Below, piece by piece: positions 23,567-31,775 of a stretch of 64,000 nt of DNA (position 1 is the first letter of the stretch; every line of letters starts with the position of its first letter). The DNA is taken from the NCBI RefSeq assembly GCF_023501975.1, contig NZ_JAMFLH010000013.1, positions 1 through 64,000 of the forward strand, read 5' to 3'. The notes beneath the pieces are model-generated. The model worked only from the letters and a program-made list of their open reading frames with translations, was not told the DNA's origin and did no database searches. Origin of the DNA: Altererythrobacter sp. KTW20L. GTDB lineage: Bacteria > Pseudomonadota > Alphaproteobacteria > Sphingomonadales > Sphingomonadaceae. The position numbers and the translations under genes were made by a program.

Positions 23567-24103
23567 ATGGCGCAGGAACAGGCAATCATCGCGGGCGGAT
23601 GCTTCTGGTGCACCGAAGCGGTATTCAACGACGTGGTGGGGGTGAACGAGGTCGAGAGCGGCTATATCGGCGGCAGCGTGCCCGATCCCACCTACAAGGC
23701 GGTGTGCAGCGGCACGACCGGCCATGCCGAGGCAATCCGCGTGACTTTCGATCCCGCCGTGGTCTCGCTGCCCGAAGTCTACGACATGTTCATGGGCACG
23801 CACGATCCCAGCCAGCTCAATCGCCAGGGCAACGACGTGGGCACGCAGTACCGCAGCGCGATTTTCCCGCTGGACGATGCCCAGCGTGCCGAGGCCGAGG
23901 CGGCGATTGCGCGGTGGAACGAGGGCCATCCCGGCAGCCGCGCCGTCACCACCATCGAAGGCCCTGCCCCATGGTATCCGGCGGAGGACTATCACCAAGG
24001 ATATTGGGAAGGCGAAGGCCAGCGCAATTCCTATTGCCTGGCGGTTATCCCGCCCAAGCTAATGAAACTGCGCAAGAGCTTTGCGGCGAAAGTGAAAACC
24101 TAG
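23567..24103 (+). CDS. msrA: Peptide-methionine (S)-S-oxide reductase MsrA
   Basis: 178 residues from ATG 23567 after AAGGAGAC. The catalytic GCFWCTE motif places the nucleophile at C12. The substrate-site segments GHAEAIRVTFDP, NRQGNDVGTQYRSAIF and EDYHQGYW are all present. It reduces the S epimer of methionine sulfoxide in proteins using thioredoxin. Its stop overlaps the convergent stop of the Pro/Glu-rich gene by four bases. The R-epimer enzyme msrB is at 37935. Confidence 0.96.
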   Translation: MAQEQAIIAGGCFWCTEAVFNDVVGVNEVESGYIGGSVPDPTYKAVCSGTTGHAEAIRVTFDPAVVSLPEVYDMFMGTHDPSQLNRQGNDVGTQYRSAIFPLDDAQRAEAEAAIARWNEGHPGSRAVTTIEGPAPWYPAEDYHQGYWEGEGQRNSYCLAVIPPKLMKLRKSFAAKVKT

Positions 24104-24984
24104 CCCAGCAGGCGCGCGAGCCAGTCCCGGAAACGGTCCCATAGTGACGGCGGCAGGTCGGGTTCAACTTGCGGCGCCTCGCGGACCAGCCGGGCTCGCA
24201 GGTGGCTGTGATCGACCTCGGCATCGGCTACGGCGAACTGGAAGCGGCGGGGCTCCTTCGGCATCATCCACGAGAGGTCGGGACCGTCATCGAAGTAGTC
24301 CGGTTCGGGCTCGGGTTCGGGCTCGACCGGTTCGGGCATCATCGCGGCGAGCGGCAGGTCGAGCACCGGCTCTGCTGGATCGGGATCGGGCTCGGGTTCG
24401 GGTTGCGGCTGGACCAGCGCAACAGGTTCCGGCTCCGGTGCGGGGAGCGGCGGTGCGACCTGCTCCTCCACTACCGGTGGCAGGGCCTCGGCCTTGGTCA
24501 GGTGGCGCATGCGCTTTAACTGGTCCTCGATCGATGGGACCGAAGCTTCCCATTCCTCGCTATCGTCGAGCGAATAGCTTGGCGGTGCCGGTTCTTCCAC
24601 CGGATCGGGCAGACGCAGGACCGGTGCTGGCTCGGGCTCAGGCTCCGGTTCGTCCCATGCCTCTTCAACGGCAGCAGGGGCGGCAACCGGCGGCTCCCAG
24701 TCCTCGTCGGCACCCAGCGGGGCGAGGCCCAGCAGCATCGACGGCATGCGCGGGCGTGCTTCCGTCACTGGATCGTCGGCTGCTTCCATGATCTGCGCGC
24801 CGCCCATGGCGATGGCCTGGTGCGCCTGTTCCAGCTCTTCGGCGGCCAGCATCAGCACCGGACGCTTCTTCTTCGGCGCACGCGGACCGCCACCGAGCAG
24901 GCTGCCATAGGGGCTGTCCGCCAGTTCGCCCGAGCGCAGCCGCGCCTCGTGGTCGATGATTTCAATGCGCGCAGGAACGGCCAT
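24100..24984 (-). CDS. Acidic Pro/Glu-rich protein of unknown function
   Basis: 294 residues. A short basic/hydrophobic head (about 1-60, with PKKKRPVLMLAAEELEQA) leads into long Pro-Glu-Pro-Asp runs (about 115-125, 185-215 and 230-242), which should be disordered. A short ordered tail includes PRRFQFAVADAEVDHSHLRARLV and WDRFRDWLARLL. No signal peptide or membrane segment is evident. It lies 69 bases downstream of rsmB on the same strand and may share its transcript. Low sequence complexity makes homology arguments unsafe, but the clean start and stop and the ordered ends suggest a real gene. Confidence 0.7.
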   Translation of the reverse strand: MAVPARIEIIDHEARLRSGELADSPYGSLLGGGPRAPKKKRPVLMLAAEELEQAHQAIAMGGAQIMEAADDPVTEARPRMPSMLLGLAPLGADEDWEPPVAAPAAVEEAWDEPEPEPEPAPVLRLPDPVEEPAPPSYSLDDSEEWEASVPSIEDQLKRMRHLTKAEALPPVVEEQVAPPLPAPEPEPVALVQPQPEPEPDPDPAEPVLDLPLAAMMPEPVEPEPEPEPDYFDDGPDLSWMMPKEPRRFQFAVADAEVDHSHLRARLVREAPQVEPDLPPSLWDRFRDWLARLLG

Positions 24985-25053
24985 TGGTCGGGCCTAGGAC
25001 AATATGGTCTCGTTGTCCTTTCCAGGCATGGTTACTTTGGCCTTAACCCGCCC

Positions 25054-26295
25054 CTATGGGGCCACGAAGCGGGCGATGAAAAAGCCATCGATGCCGCCCT
25101 GTTCGGCCAGCATGCCGGGGTGGGTGCGCACGGTGCCGTCGGGTGACGGGGCAATTCCGGCGGGCAGCTCGTCCGCCGTGACCGGATCGGGCGTGAGCGC
25201 AATTGCGGCCGCCTGTTCCTCGCCCTCGGCCTGTTCCATCGAACAGGTGGCATAGACCAGCCGCCCGCCGGGCTTGAGCCAGCCCGCCGCCCGTTCGACC
25301 AGCGCGGCCTGCAGTTCGGCCATCTCGGCGATCTGGCGCGGGCCGATGCGGTGGAGCACATCGGGGTGGCGGCGACAGGTGCCGGTGGCGGTGCACGGCG
25401 CATCGAGCAGCACAGCGTCATAGGGTTCCTTCGGTCGCCAGAGCAGGGCGTCGGCCTCGATCACGTCAGCGGTCAGCCCGGTGCGGGCGAGATTCTCGCG
25501 CAATCGCTCCAGCCGCTTCTCGCTCATGTCGAGCGAGGTGACCCGCCAGCCCGCCGCCGCCAGTTGCAGCGTCTTGCCGCCCGGCGCTGAACACAGGTCG
25601 AGCGCGAACCTGCCCTCGCCAGCTCCAAGGAAACGCGCGGGCAGCGAGGCGGCGAGGTCCTGCACCCACCAGGCGCCCTCGTCGAAGCCCTCCAGCTTCT
25701 CCACCGCCGTGCCGCGCGCCAGCCGCACATGGCCGGGCATCAGCGATGTGCCGCCGAGGCGCTGCGCCCATTCGTCGGTTGTCGCAGGATCCCGCAACGT
25801 CAGGTCGAGCGGCGGCGGAACGGCGAGACCGGGGGCGATCTCGTTCGCCAGCTCTCCCCAACGGGCCAGCGCCAGGTCGGGCAGGGTCGGCACTTCGGGC
25901 AAGGTCACGCCGCGCTTCGACAGGGTGGAGAACACCCCGTGCGCCAGCCGCCGCGGCCCGCCATCGAGCAGCGGCAGTGCCGTCGCCACCACGGCATGGG
26001 GCGGGGTTTCCAGCCGCAGCAACTGGGCCAGCATCAACCGCAGCACGGCGCGCGGCTTGGCATCGTCGGCCAGGCGGTTGCGGGTGGCGCTGTCGATCAG
26101 CGCATCGAGATCGACCAGCCAGCGCAGCGCTTCGCCCGCGATGGCGCGGGCCAGCGCCCGGTCGGCTCCGTTCTGCACGCCCTTGAGCGCAGAACCCTGC
26201 GCCGTGTCGAGCGTTTCGCCCCGGCGCAGCACGGCGTCCATCAGTTTGAGCGCGGCGCGGCGGGCGGGAAGTCCGGCAGGATTGTCTTGAACCAT
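25054..26295 (-). CDS. rsmB: 16S rRNA (cytosine-C5) methyltransferase, RsmB/Sun family
   Basis: 413 residues from ATG 26295 (an in-frame ATG at 26316 lacks a ribosome-binding site). The N-terminal NusB-like helical domain (about 1-130) is followed by a Rossmann methyltransferase domain with the SAM motif DLCSAPGGKT, motif IV LLDAPCTATG and motif VI LVYATCS. Their two Cys are the release and nucleophile residues of m5C RNA methyltransferases. The family methylates C967 (E. coli numbering) of 16S rRNA. It is divergent from the SDHAF4-like gene. Confidence 0.9.
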   Translation of the reverse strand: MVQDNPAGLPARRAALKLMDAVLRRGETLDTAQGSALKGVQNGADRALARAIAGEALRWLVDLDALIDSATRNRLADDAKPRAVLRLMLAQLLRLETPPHAVVATALPLLDGGPRRLAHGVFSTLSKRGVTLPEVPTLPDLALARWGELANEIAPGLAVPPPLDLTLRDPATTDEWAQRLGGTSLMPGHVRLARGTAVEKLEGFDEGAWWVQDLAASLPARFLGAGEGRFALDLCSAPGGKTLQLAAAGWRVTSLDMSEKRLERLRENLARTGLTADVIEADALLWRPKEPYDAVLLDAPCTATGTCRRHPDVLHRIGPRQIAEMAELQAALVERAAGWLKPGGRLVYATCSMEQAEGEEQAAAIALTPDPVTADELPAGIAPSPDGTVRTHPGMLAEQGGIDGFFIARFVAP

Positions 26296-26345
26296 GCCCC
26301 GGCCCTTAAGCGGCATTGCATCGCGATACCAGTGCGCCCATCTTC

Positions 26346-26510
26346 ATGCCCATGACCAAACGCGCAACCCAGCGGCCTGCCACATTCGCCAAGCCCGCCC
26401 ACTGGAGCAACGATCCCACCCCAGCGCCCGCAGCGCCGGTCGATGACGAGGAGCTGAGCCCCACCCGTTATGGCGACTGGGAAAAGAACGGCATCGCGAT
26501 CGACTTTTAG
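26346..26510 (+). CDS. DUF1674 / SDHAF4-type succinate dehydrogenase assembly factor
   Basis: 54 residues; ATG 26346 or 26352 could be the start. The family signature is the C-terminal block SPTRYGDWEKNGIAIDF, which ends the protein as in other alphaproteobacterial and mitochondrial members. The family helps flavinated SdhA assemble into succinate dehydrogenase. The N-terminal half is basic and Pro/Ala-rich. The gene stands alone, tail-to-tail with the VTT-like membrane protein. Confidence 0.85.
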   Translation: MPMTKRATQRPATFAKPAHWSNDPTPAPAAPVDDEELSPTRYGDWEKNGIAIDF

Positions 26511-26532
26511 ACGATAGATTTCTAGCCGCTTT

Positions 26533-27111
26533 CTAGTCCCGGCCCTCGCCCGATCCGAACACCTTCGCCCAGTCCACCTTCATCAGCGCCACCAGCATGG
26601 CCAGCATGGCCACCTGCAATGCCACGCCCAGCGGGCTGGTCAGGCTGTCCTGGAACACGTGGCCGACCGAGGTATGCTCCGCCACCAGCCCTGCGGAACC
26701 GGCATAGAAGGTATAGGACACCAGCCGCCCGGAAAAGAAAGCCAGGGTGAACGGCAGGATCCGCACTCCCGTCAGCCCCACGGCGGCAAACAGCTGCGCC
26801 GAAGGCAGGGGTGATACGGCAAACAGCGCCAGAGCGGCGAGGCCGCTATGCTTCTTGCGCTCGAACGCGGCGCGCGCGGCGGCGAGGTTGGCGCGGGTCT
26901 TTTCGGAGACATAGCGGGCAAAGAACCGGAAGCCGTGGGCCAGCACGTATCGCCCTGATGCCGCCGCCAGGGCCGCAACCGGCACCAGTCCCATAAGCGG
27001 CAGGTCCGAATTCAGCCCATAGAGCACCAGGATCGCCGCCGTCGGCGGCCCGAAGGCCGGCAGCAGGTTGATGCCGAACACCAGTGCAAACAGGATGAGG
27101 TATTCGGTCAT
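26533..27111 (-). CDS. Small polytopic membrane protein, VTT/DedA-like
   Basis: 192 residues from ATG 27111, where the first membrane segment begins (MTEYLILFALVFG). About four to five hydrophobic segments are visible. The SPLPSAQLFAAVGLTGVR segment followed by an FFSGRLVSY helix resembles the C-terminal half of VTT-domain (SNARE-associated / DedA) proteins, which are linked to lipid scrambling or membrane homeostasis. The motif match is partial, so the family call is tentative. It is downstream of hemH, separated by a REP-like inverted repeat. Confidence 0.6.
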   Translation of the reverse strand: MTEYLILFALVFGINLLPAFGPPTAAILVLYGLNSDLPLMGLVPVAALAAASGRYVLAHGFRFFARYVSEKTRANLAAARAAFERKKHSGLAALALFAVSPLPSAQLFAAVGLTGVRILPFTLAFFSGRLVSYTFYAGSAGLVAEHTSVGHVFQDSLTSPLGVALQVAMLAMLVALMKVDWAKVFGSGEGRD

Positions 27112-27156
27112 AAGGTTCGAACGTTTTCCTCGATTTTCTGCGATTACACCCACGGT

Positions 27157-27221
27157 CCGTTCGCATCGAGCGAAGTCGAGATGCCGTGCTGCGGTGTCTC
27201 GACTTCGCTCGACACGAACGG
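27157..27221. repeat. Inverted repeat (REP-like element, copy 2)
   Basis: Arms 27157-27184 and 27194-27221 share the GTCGAGCGAAGTC core and flanks with the 21616-21681 element; arm 2 is identical to arm 2 of copy 1. Arm 1 has a few substitutions, giving an imperfect stem. Confidence 0.8.
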
Positions 27222-27243
27222 GAGCGAAGTTAAATTGGCCGAA

Positions 27244-28266
27244 CTAGACCCAGCCCGCCAGTTCCCGCCGGATCAGCCCTTCCAGCATCGCCATGCCATG
27301 TGCCCCATCGTTGAGACATGACAGCGCGGCAAACTGCTCGCCGCCTGCTTCGGTGAACTGCTCCTTGCCCCGGATCGCCAGTTCCTCCAGCGTTTCGAGG
27401 CAATCGGCGGAGAAGCCCGGCGCAGCGATGGCGAGGCGTTTGGTTCCTGCCGCCGCCTCTTCCTCCAGCACCGTGTCGGTGGCAGGCTCCAGCCACTTGG
27501 CCCGCCCGAAGCGGCTCTGGAACGTGGTCCGCACGCGCAAGTCAGAGCGACCAAGTGCGGTGGTCAGCAGGCGTGCGGTCTTCATGCAGTGGCAGTGGTA
27601 GGGATCGCCCAGTTCCAGCGTCCGCTGAGGCATACCGTGAAAGCTGAGCAGGAGCACTTCCGGCGCAAATTCCAGCGCATCGAGCTGCGCGCCAAGGTCT
27701 GCTGCCAGCGCCGCGATATATGTCGGATCATCGTGATAGGGTGGCATGACGCGCAATGTCGGTTGCCAGCGCATGGCTTTCAGCGTGTCGCCAGCCTTGT
27801 CCACCACGGTCGCCGTGGTCGCGCCGCAATATTGCGGATAGAGCGGGGCGAGCAGGATCCGCTCGCAACCGTTGGCCATCATCGCCTGCAACTGGCGCGG
27901 GATCGATGGCTCGCCATAGCGCATGGCCCAGTCCACCTGCACCTTATGGCCCAGCCGCTCGGCCAGGCCCAGCGCCTGGCGGTAGGTGATCGCGGCCAGT
28001 GGCGAGCCGTCGTCGGTCCATACCTGTTGATAGGCGTGGGCGCTCTTCTTCGGGCGCGTGTTGAGGATGATGCCGCGCAGGATCGGCTGCCATGCGATGG
28101 GCGGGATTTCCACCACGCGCCGGTCGGACAGGAATTCGGCCAGATAGGTCTTCACCGCTCCGGCAGTCGGCGCGGCAGGCGTGCCGAGGTTGACGATCAG
28201 CACGCCCACCTTGCCGCTTTTGACCGGCGGGTGGTCGGTCGGCAACTGCTGGTCAGTCCAGGTCAT
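27244..28266 (-). CDS. hemH: Ferrochelatase
   Basis: 340 residues, the usual length. It inserts Fe(II) into protoporphyrin IX in the last step of haem synthesis. Seen are the N-terminal VGVLIVNLGTP, the catalytic His in LLSFHGMP, and the acidic metal-path residues in APGFSADCLETLEEL. It contains extra Cys (YHCHCMKT and near the C-terminus), as do many bacterial ferrochelatases that bind a [2Fe-2S] cluster; cluster binding here is not certain. It starts ten bases after the stop of the molybdenum hydroxylase gene on the same strand. Confidence 0.95.
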   Translation of the reverse strand: MTWTDQQLPTDHPPVKSGKVGVLIVNLGTPAAPTAGAVKTYLAEFLSDRRVVEIPPIAWQPILRGIILNTRPKKSAHAYQQVWTDDGSPLAAITYRQALGLAERLGHKVQVDWAMRYGEPSIPRQLQAMMANGCERILLAPLYPQYCGATTATVVDKAGDTLKAMRWQPTLRVMPPYHDDPTYIAALAADLGAQLDALEFAPEVLLLSFHGMPQRTLELGDPYHCHCMKTARLLTTALGRSDLRVRTTFQSRFGRAKWLEPATDTVLEEEAAAGTKRLAIAAPGFSADCLETLEELAIRGKEQFTEAGGEQFAALSCLNDGAHGMAMLEGLIRRELAGWV

Positions 28267-28276
28267 TGGTCAAGGC

Positions 28277-30679
28277 TCACTGGTCATCTGCTCCTGCATC
28301 GGGCTGCTGGCTGTCCAGTGCCTCGGCGGTAGTGGGTTGGCCGCCGCTTCCATCGACCGGGGCTTCGGTGCCCGCTTCGGGCGGCGGCGCGGCACGCATG
28401 GCGCGGGAAAGGTCGAACGGCAAGCTGCGAAGGGCAAGGCCGGTGGCCGAATGGAACGCGGCGGCCATGGCCGGGGCCACCGCAGGCACGCCGATCTCCC
28501 CCGGATCGAAGCTGTCGCCGTCGCTGTCCACCAGGTCCACGGTGATGCGCGGGCAATCGGCCAGCCCCGGCACCCGCAATTCGTTGAGGCGGGCAAGCGC
28601 AGGCCGCCCCTCGGCATAGCGGGTCGAGCAGCCGAGCGCGAGGCCGAGAGCGAAGACTACCCCGCCTTCGATCTGTTGCAGGGCGATGTCGCGGTTGACC
28701 ACGCGGCCGATATCGACCGCCACGGCGATGTCGCTCACCCCGACCCCACGTTCATTGGTGCCAGCCGTGGCGACCACGGCCACGCGGCCGGTGCGTCCGC
28801 CCACCTCCATCCGGTGGCAGGCGATGCCCTGCCCGGTGCCACGGCCGCCGCCATCCCAGTCGCCCAGCCGCGCAGCGCGTTGCAGGCATTCGACCAGTTT
28901 CGGATCGCCGCCCAGCATCGCGATGCGGAAGCTCATCGGCTCGTGCCCGCCGCGCCGGGCAACCTCGTTGATGAAGCTTTCTATCATGAAGCAGGTGAGG
29001 CCGTGGGCATTGCCGCGCATCCGCCCCGATGGCAGCGGCAGGTCCACCGGCAGGTGATAGATCGCCAGGTCCGGAATGGCATAGGGCGGGTCGATGCCTT
29101 CCAGCGCCAGCGGGTCGATCTCGCCCGCCACCGCCTCGATCGCGGCCCAGCCGGTCAGGTTGTCGAACAGGCGGCGGCCGAATTCCAGCGCGGCAGGCGG
29201 CGTGGCAACGCGGACGCGCATTTTGGCGATGCGGCCATCCTGCGTCAGTTGCGCGCCAATCAGGGCGGCGGCGGGCGGGCGCGGTTGCAGGGCGAGCTGT
29301 TCCTCCGCCCGCGACCAGGTCAGTTGCACCGGGCGGTTCAGTTCGCGCGTAATCAGCGCGGCTTCGATGGCGTGGTCATGTTCCAGCCGCCGGTCGAAGC
29401 TGCCCCCGGCCGGCATGGGATAGAGCACCACGTCGGACCGGGCGATGCCGATGGCTTTTGCCGCGGCTGCCCGTGCTGCTTCGGGGGCCTGGCTCGCCAT
29501 CCACAATTCCAGCCGTCCATTGGCCAGCCGCGCGGTTACGCTGGAGGTCTCGATCGTGGCGTGGACGGCAGGGGCGATGTCGTATCGCAGGGCCATCGAC
29601 GGGGTGTAATTGTCGTCGCCCTCGCCCCGGCTGGCCAGCAACTGTCCCGATCCCCGGCGCACCGCATCGTCGAGCGCGGCCTCGATCCGTTCGCTGCGCA
29701 CCACGCGTTCTGCAGCAAAGCGCGGATTCATCGCGGTGAGCGCGCGTTCGGCGGTCCACCAGTCGGTCGCGGCGGCGGCGAGCCAGCGCTTGCCGCGCAC
29801 CACCCCCACCAGACCGCTGATCCCGGCAGTGTTCTGCACGTCATAGCCGGTCAGTTCCGCCTGTTCGCGCGGGCCGTGGCGGATCGCGGCATAGACCATG
29901 TCGGCCAGGCGCACGTCGGCGGCGAAGAGGTAGGAGCCATCGACCTTGGACGGCAGGTCGAGCCGGGGGAAGGCCGTGGCGGCCACCGCGTCGCCCGCCG
30001 CCAGCGCCGGATCGTCGAACGCCGGATCGCGCGGGGCCTGCGGGCGCAGAGGCGGGGGATCGGGCGGCTCGAACCCTGCCGCTTCCAGCGCCAGTTCGCC
30101 GAAAGTCAGCCGCCGGTCCTCGAACACCACGAAGCCGGCCTCGACCTCGCACTGCTCCCACGACACGCCCCAGCGTTCGGCGGCAGCCATTTCCAGCATG
30201 GCGCGGGCAGATGCGGCGGCGAGGCGGCAGGGCATTTCAAAGGCGGCCATGCCCGTGCCGTCGGCTGTGGCGGAAAAGCTGTTGCGTTCGGCCCATCGGC
30301 GCAGCAGCAGGTCGTCGGGCTCGTCGGCCAGGGCCTGGATGGCGGGCCGCCACAACGGAGCCCAGCGCGCCGCCAGCGGCAGGTTGGCATAGGCCCCACT
30401 GACCGGCGCGGGCTCCACTGCCACCTGCCGCCAGTCGGCCCCCAGCTCCATCGCCACGACCTGCGGCAACAGGGTGGTGATGCCCTGCCCCATCTCGAGC
30501 TGCGGCACGGCGACGGTCACTACGCCATCGCTGGCGATCTTGAGCCAGGCGTCGAATGCAGTCTCGCCCGCCAGTGGCTCCAGCGGGCTGTCGAACCGGC
30601 GCGGCAGCAGGGAAAAGGCGACGAGCAGCCCGCCGCCCACGGCAGCCCCCGTCAACACCCTGCGCCTGGTCAGCTTCAA
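28277..30679 (-). CDS. Molybdenum hydroxylase large (molybdopterin-binding) subunit, isoquinoline 1-oxidoreductase beta type
   Basis: 800 residues. A twin-arginine-like N-terminus (LTRRRVLTG plus a hydrophobic stretch) predicts export in folded form or membrane association. The cofactor domain shows VPQLEMGQGITTLLPQVVAMELG, GSFDRRLEHD, LPLPSGRMRGNAHGLTCFMIESF and GEIGVPAVAPAMAAA, the last holding the catalytic Glu of the xanthine dehydrogenase family. Enzymes of this type hydroxylate N-heterocycles or oxidise aldehydes. The small [2Fe-2S] subunit that normally accompanies it is not adjacent: its neighbours are mrp (36 bases upstream) and hemH. The substrate is unknown. Confidence 0.82.
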   Translation of the reverse strand: MKLTRRRVLTGAAVGGGLLVAFSLLPRRFDSPLEPLAGETAFDAWLKIASDGVVTVAVPQLEMGQGITTLLPQVVAMELGADWRQVAVEPAPVSGAYANLPLAARWAPLWRPAIQALADEPDDLLLRRWAERNSFSATADGTGMAAFEMPCRLAAASARAMLEMAAAERWGVSWEQCEVEAGFVVFEDRRLTFGELALEAAGFEPPDPPPLRPQAPRDPAFDDPALAAGDAVAATAFPRLDLPSKVDGSYLFAADVRLADMVYAAIRHGPREQAELTGYDVQNTAGISGLVGVVRGKRWLAAAATDWWTAERALTAMNPRFAAERVVRSERIEAALDDAVRRGSGQLLASRGEGDDNYTPSMALRYDIAPAVHATIETSSVTARLANGRLELWMASQAPEAARAAAAKAIGIARSDVVLYPMPAGGSFDRRLEHDHAIEAALITRELNRPVQLTWSRAEEQLALQPRPPAAALIGAQLTQDGRIAKMRVRVATPPAALEFGRRLFDNLTGWAAIEAVAGEIDPLALEGIDPPYAIPDLAIYHLPVDLPLPSGRMRGNAHGLTCFMIESFINEVARRGGHEPMSFRIAMLGGDPKLVECLQRAARLGDWDGGGRGTGQGIACHRMEVGGRTGRVAVVATAGTNERGVGVSDIAVAVDIGRVVNRDIALQQIEGGVVFALGLALGCSTRYAEGRPALARLNELRVPGLADCPRITVDLVDSDGDSFDPGEIGVPAVAPAMAAAFHSATGLALRSLPFDLSRAMRAAPPPEAGTEAPVDGSGGQPTTAEALDSQQPDAGADDQ

Positions 30680-30715
30680 GCCCGTTCTGCTCCTCTCTGC
30701 CCTTCTAGGCCCGTT

Positions 30716-31684
30716 TCAACCCTTGTTGCTATCCAGCCATTGGCCCAGCCTGCCGGCAATCGCGGCGAAGACCTGGCCCTGCTCGCCATCGCTGGCGGCG
30801 GGCGGCTGCCCGGTGTCGCTCGCCACGCGAATCGCCATGTGGAGCGGCACGCGGCCGAGGAATTCGTGCCCCAGCGCCCGCGCCGCCGCTTCTGCCCCGC
30901 CGCTGCCGAAGGGATCGCTCGCCTCGCCGCAATGCGGGCAGACATAGCCCGCCATGTTCTCGACCATGCCGACAACCGGGATTTTCGCCTGCGAAAACAA
31001 GTCGATGGCCCGCGTGGCATCGATCAGCGCCAGGTCCTGCGGAGTGGTGACGATCAGCGCCCCGTCGGGTTTGAACTTCTGCAGCATGGTAAGTTGCACA
31101 TCCCCGGTGCCGGGCGGCAGATCGACCAGCAGCAGTTCCGCATCGCCCCAGTCGGCTTCCATCATCTGGGTGAGGGCCTGGCCCACCATCGGCCCGCGCC
31201 AGGCAATCGCCTTGCCGCCTTCGACCAGCTGCGCCATCGACAGCAGCTTCACGCCGAATTCACTGTCCACCGGGATCAGGGTATTGCCCTCGGCCCGCGG
31301 TTTTCCGCGTGCGGGGTCGAGCAGCATAACCTGGCTGGGACCATAGATATCGGCATCGACCACGCCCACCTTGCGGCCCATCTTGGCCAGCGCCACGGCG
31401 AGATTGGCGGTGAGGGTGGACTTGCCCACCCCGCCCTTGCCCGAGCCGACCGCAACGATCCGGCGCTTCACGCGCTCGCTCATCAGGGCGACGCGAACCT
31501 CGGTCACGCCCGGCACGCGGGATGCCGCCTGCTCCAATTCCTTCTGCAACTGCGCCGCCGCACTGCGGCCAAGGACCCCGGCATCGGCGATGATGGTGGC
31601 CACGCCATCGGTAAATTTGACCGAACGGACCATGGCGGAGAGTTCAGCAGGAAGGGCCTGACGGATGATTTCTGGGCTGCTCAT
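30716..31684 (-). CDS. apbC: Mrp/ApbC-family iron-sulfur cluster carrier ATPase
   Basis: 322 residues. An N-terminal MIP18-like domain (about 1-75) is followed by a P-loop domain with the deviant Walker A GSGKGGVGKST (residues 80-90), VVDADIYGPSQ, VDLPPGTGDVQL and the cluster-binding CPHC. The family transfers [4Fe-4S] clusters to apo-proteins. It heads a minus-strand unit with the molybdenum hydroxylase and hemH, all metal-cofactor genes. It is divergent from hflK. Confidence 0.93.
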   Translation of the reverse strand: MSSPEIIRQALPAELSAMVRSVKFTDGVATIIADAGVLGRSAAAQLQKELEQAASRVPGVTEVRVALMSERVKRRIVAVGSGKGGVGKSTLTANLAVALAKMGRKVGVVDADIYGPSQVMLLDPARGKPRAEGNTLIPVDSEFGVKLLSMAQLVEGGKAIAWRGPMVGQALTQMMEADWGDAELLLVDLPPGTGDVQLTMLQKFKPDGALIVTTPQDLALIDATRAIDLFSQAKIPVVGMVENMAGYVCPHCGEASDPFGSGGAEAAARALGHEFLGRVPLHMAIRVASDTGQPPAASDGEQGQVFAAIAGRLGQWLDSNKG

Positions 31685-31775
31685 CGCGCCCTGCTAGCGA
31701 CACTTGTGACTTGGTGCAGCGAAAATTGCCGTCTCTCCCCTGTTTTTTGCGGATTTGCCCCCTATACAGGTTGGC

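Noticed and set aside
21511-24144. An 877-codon plus-strand frame across aguB and the methyltransferase-like gene
   Set aside because: It is antisense to two genes with clear families, and msrA uses a different frame in its last part.
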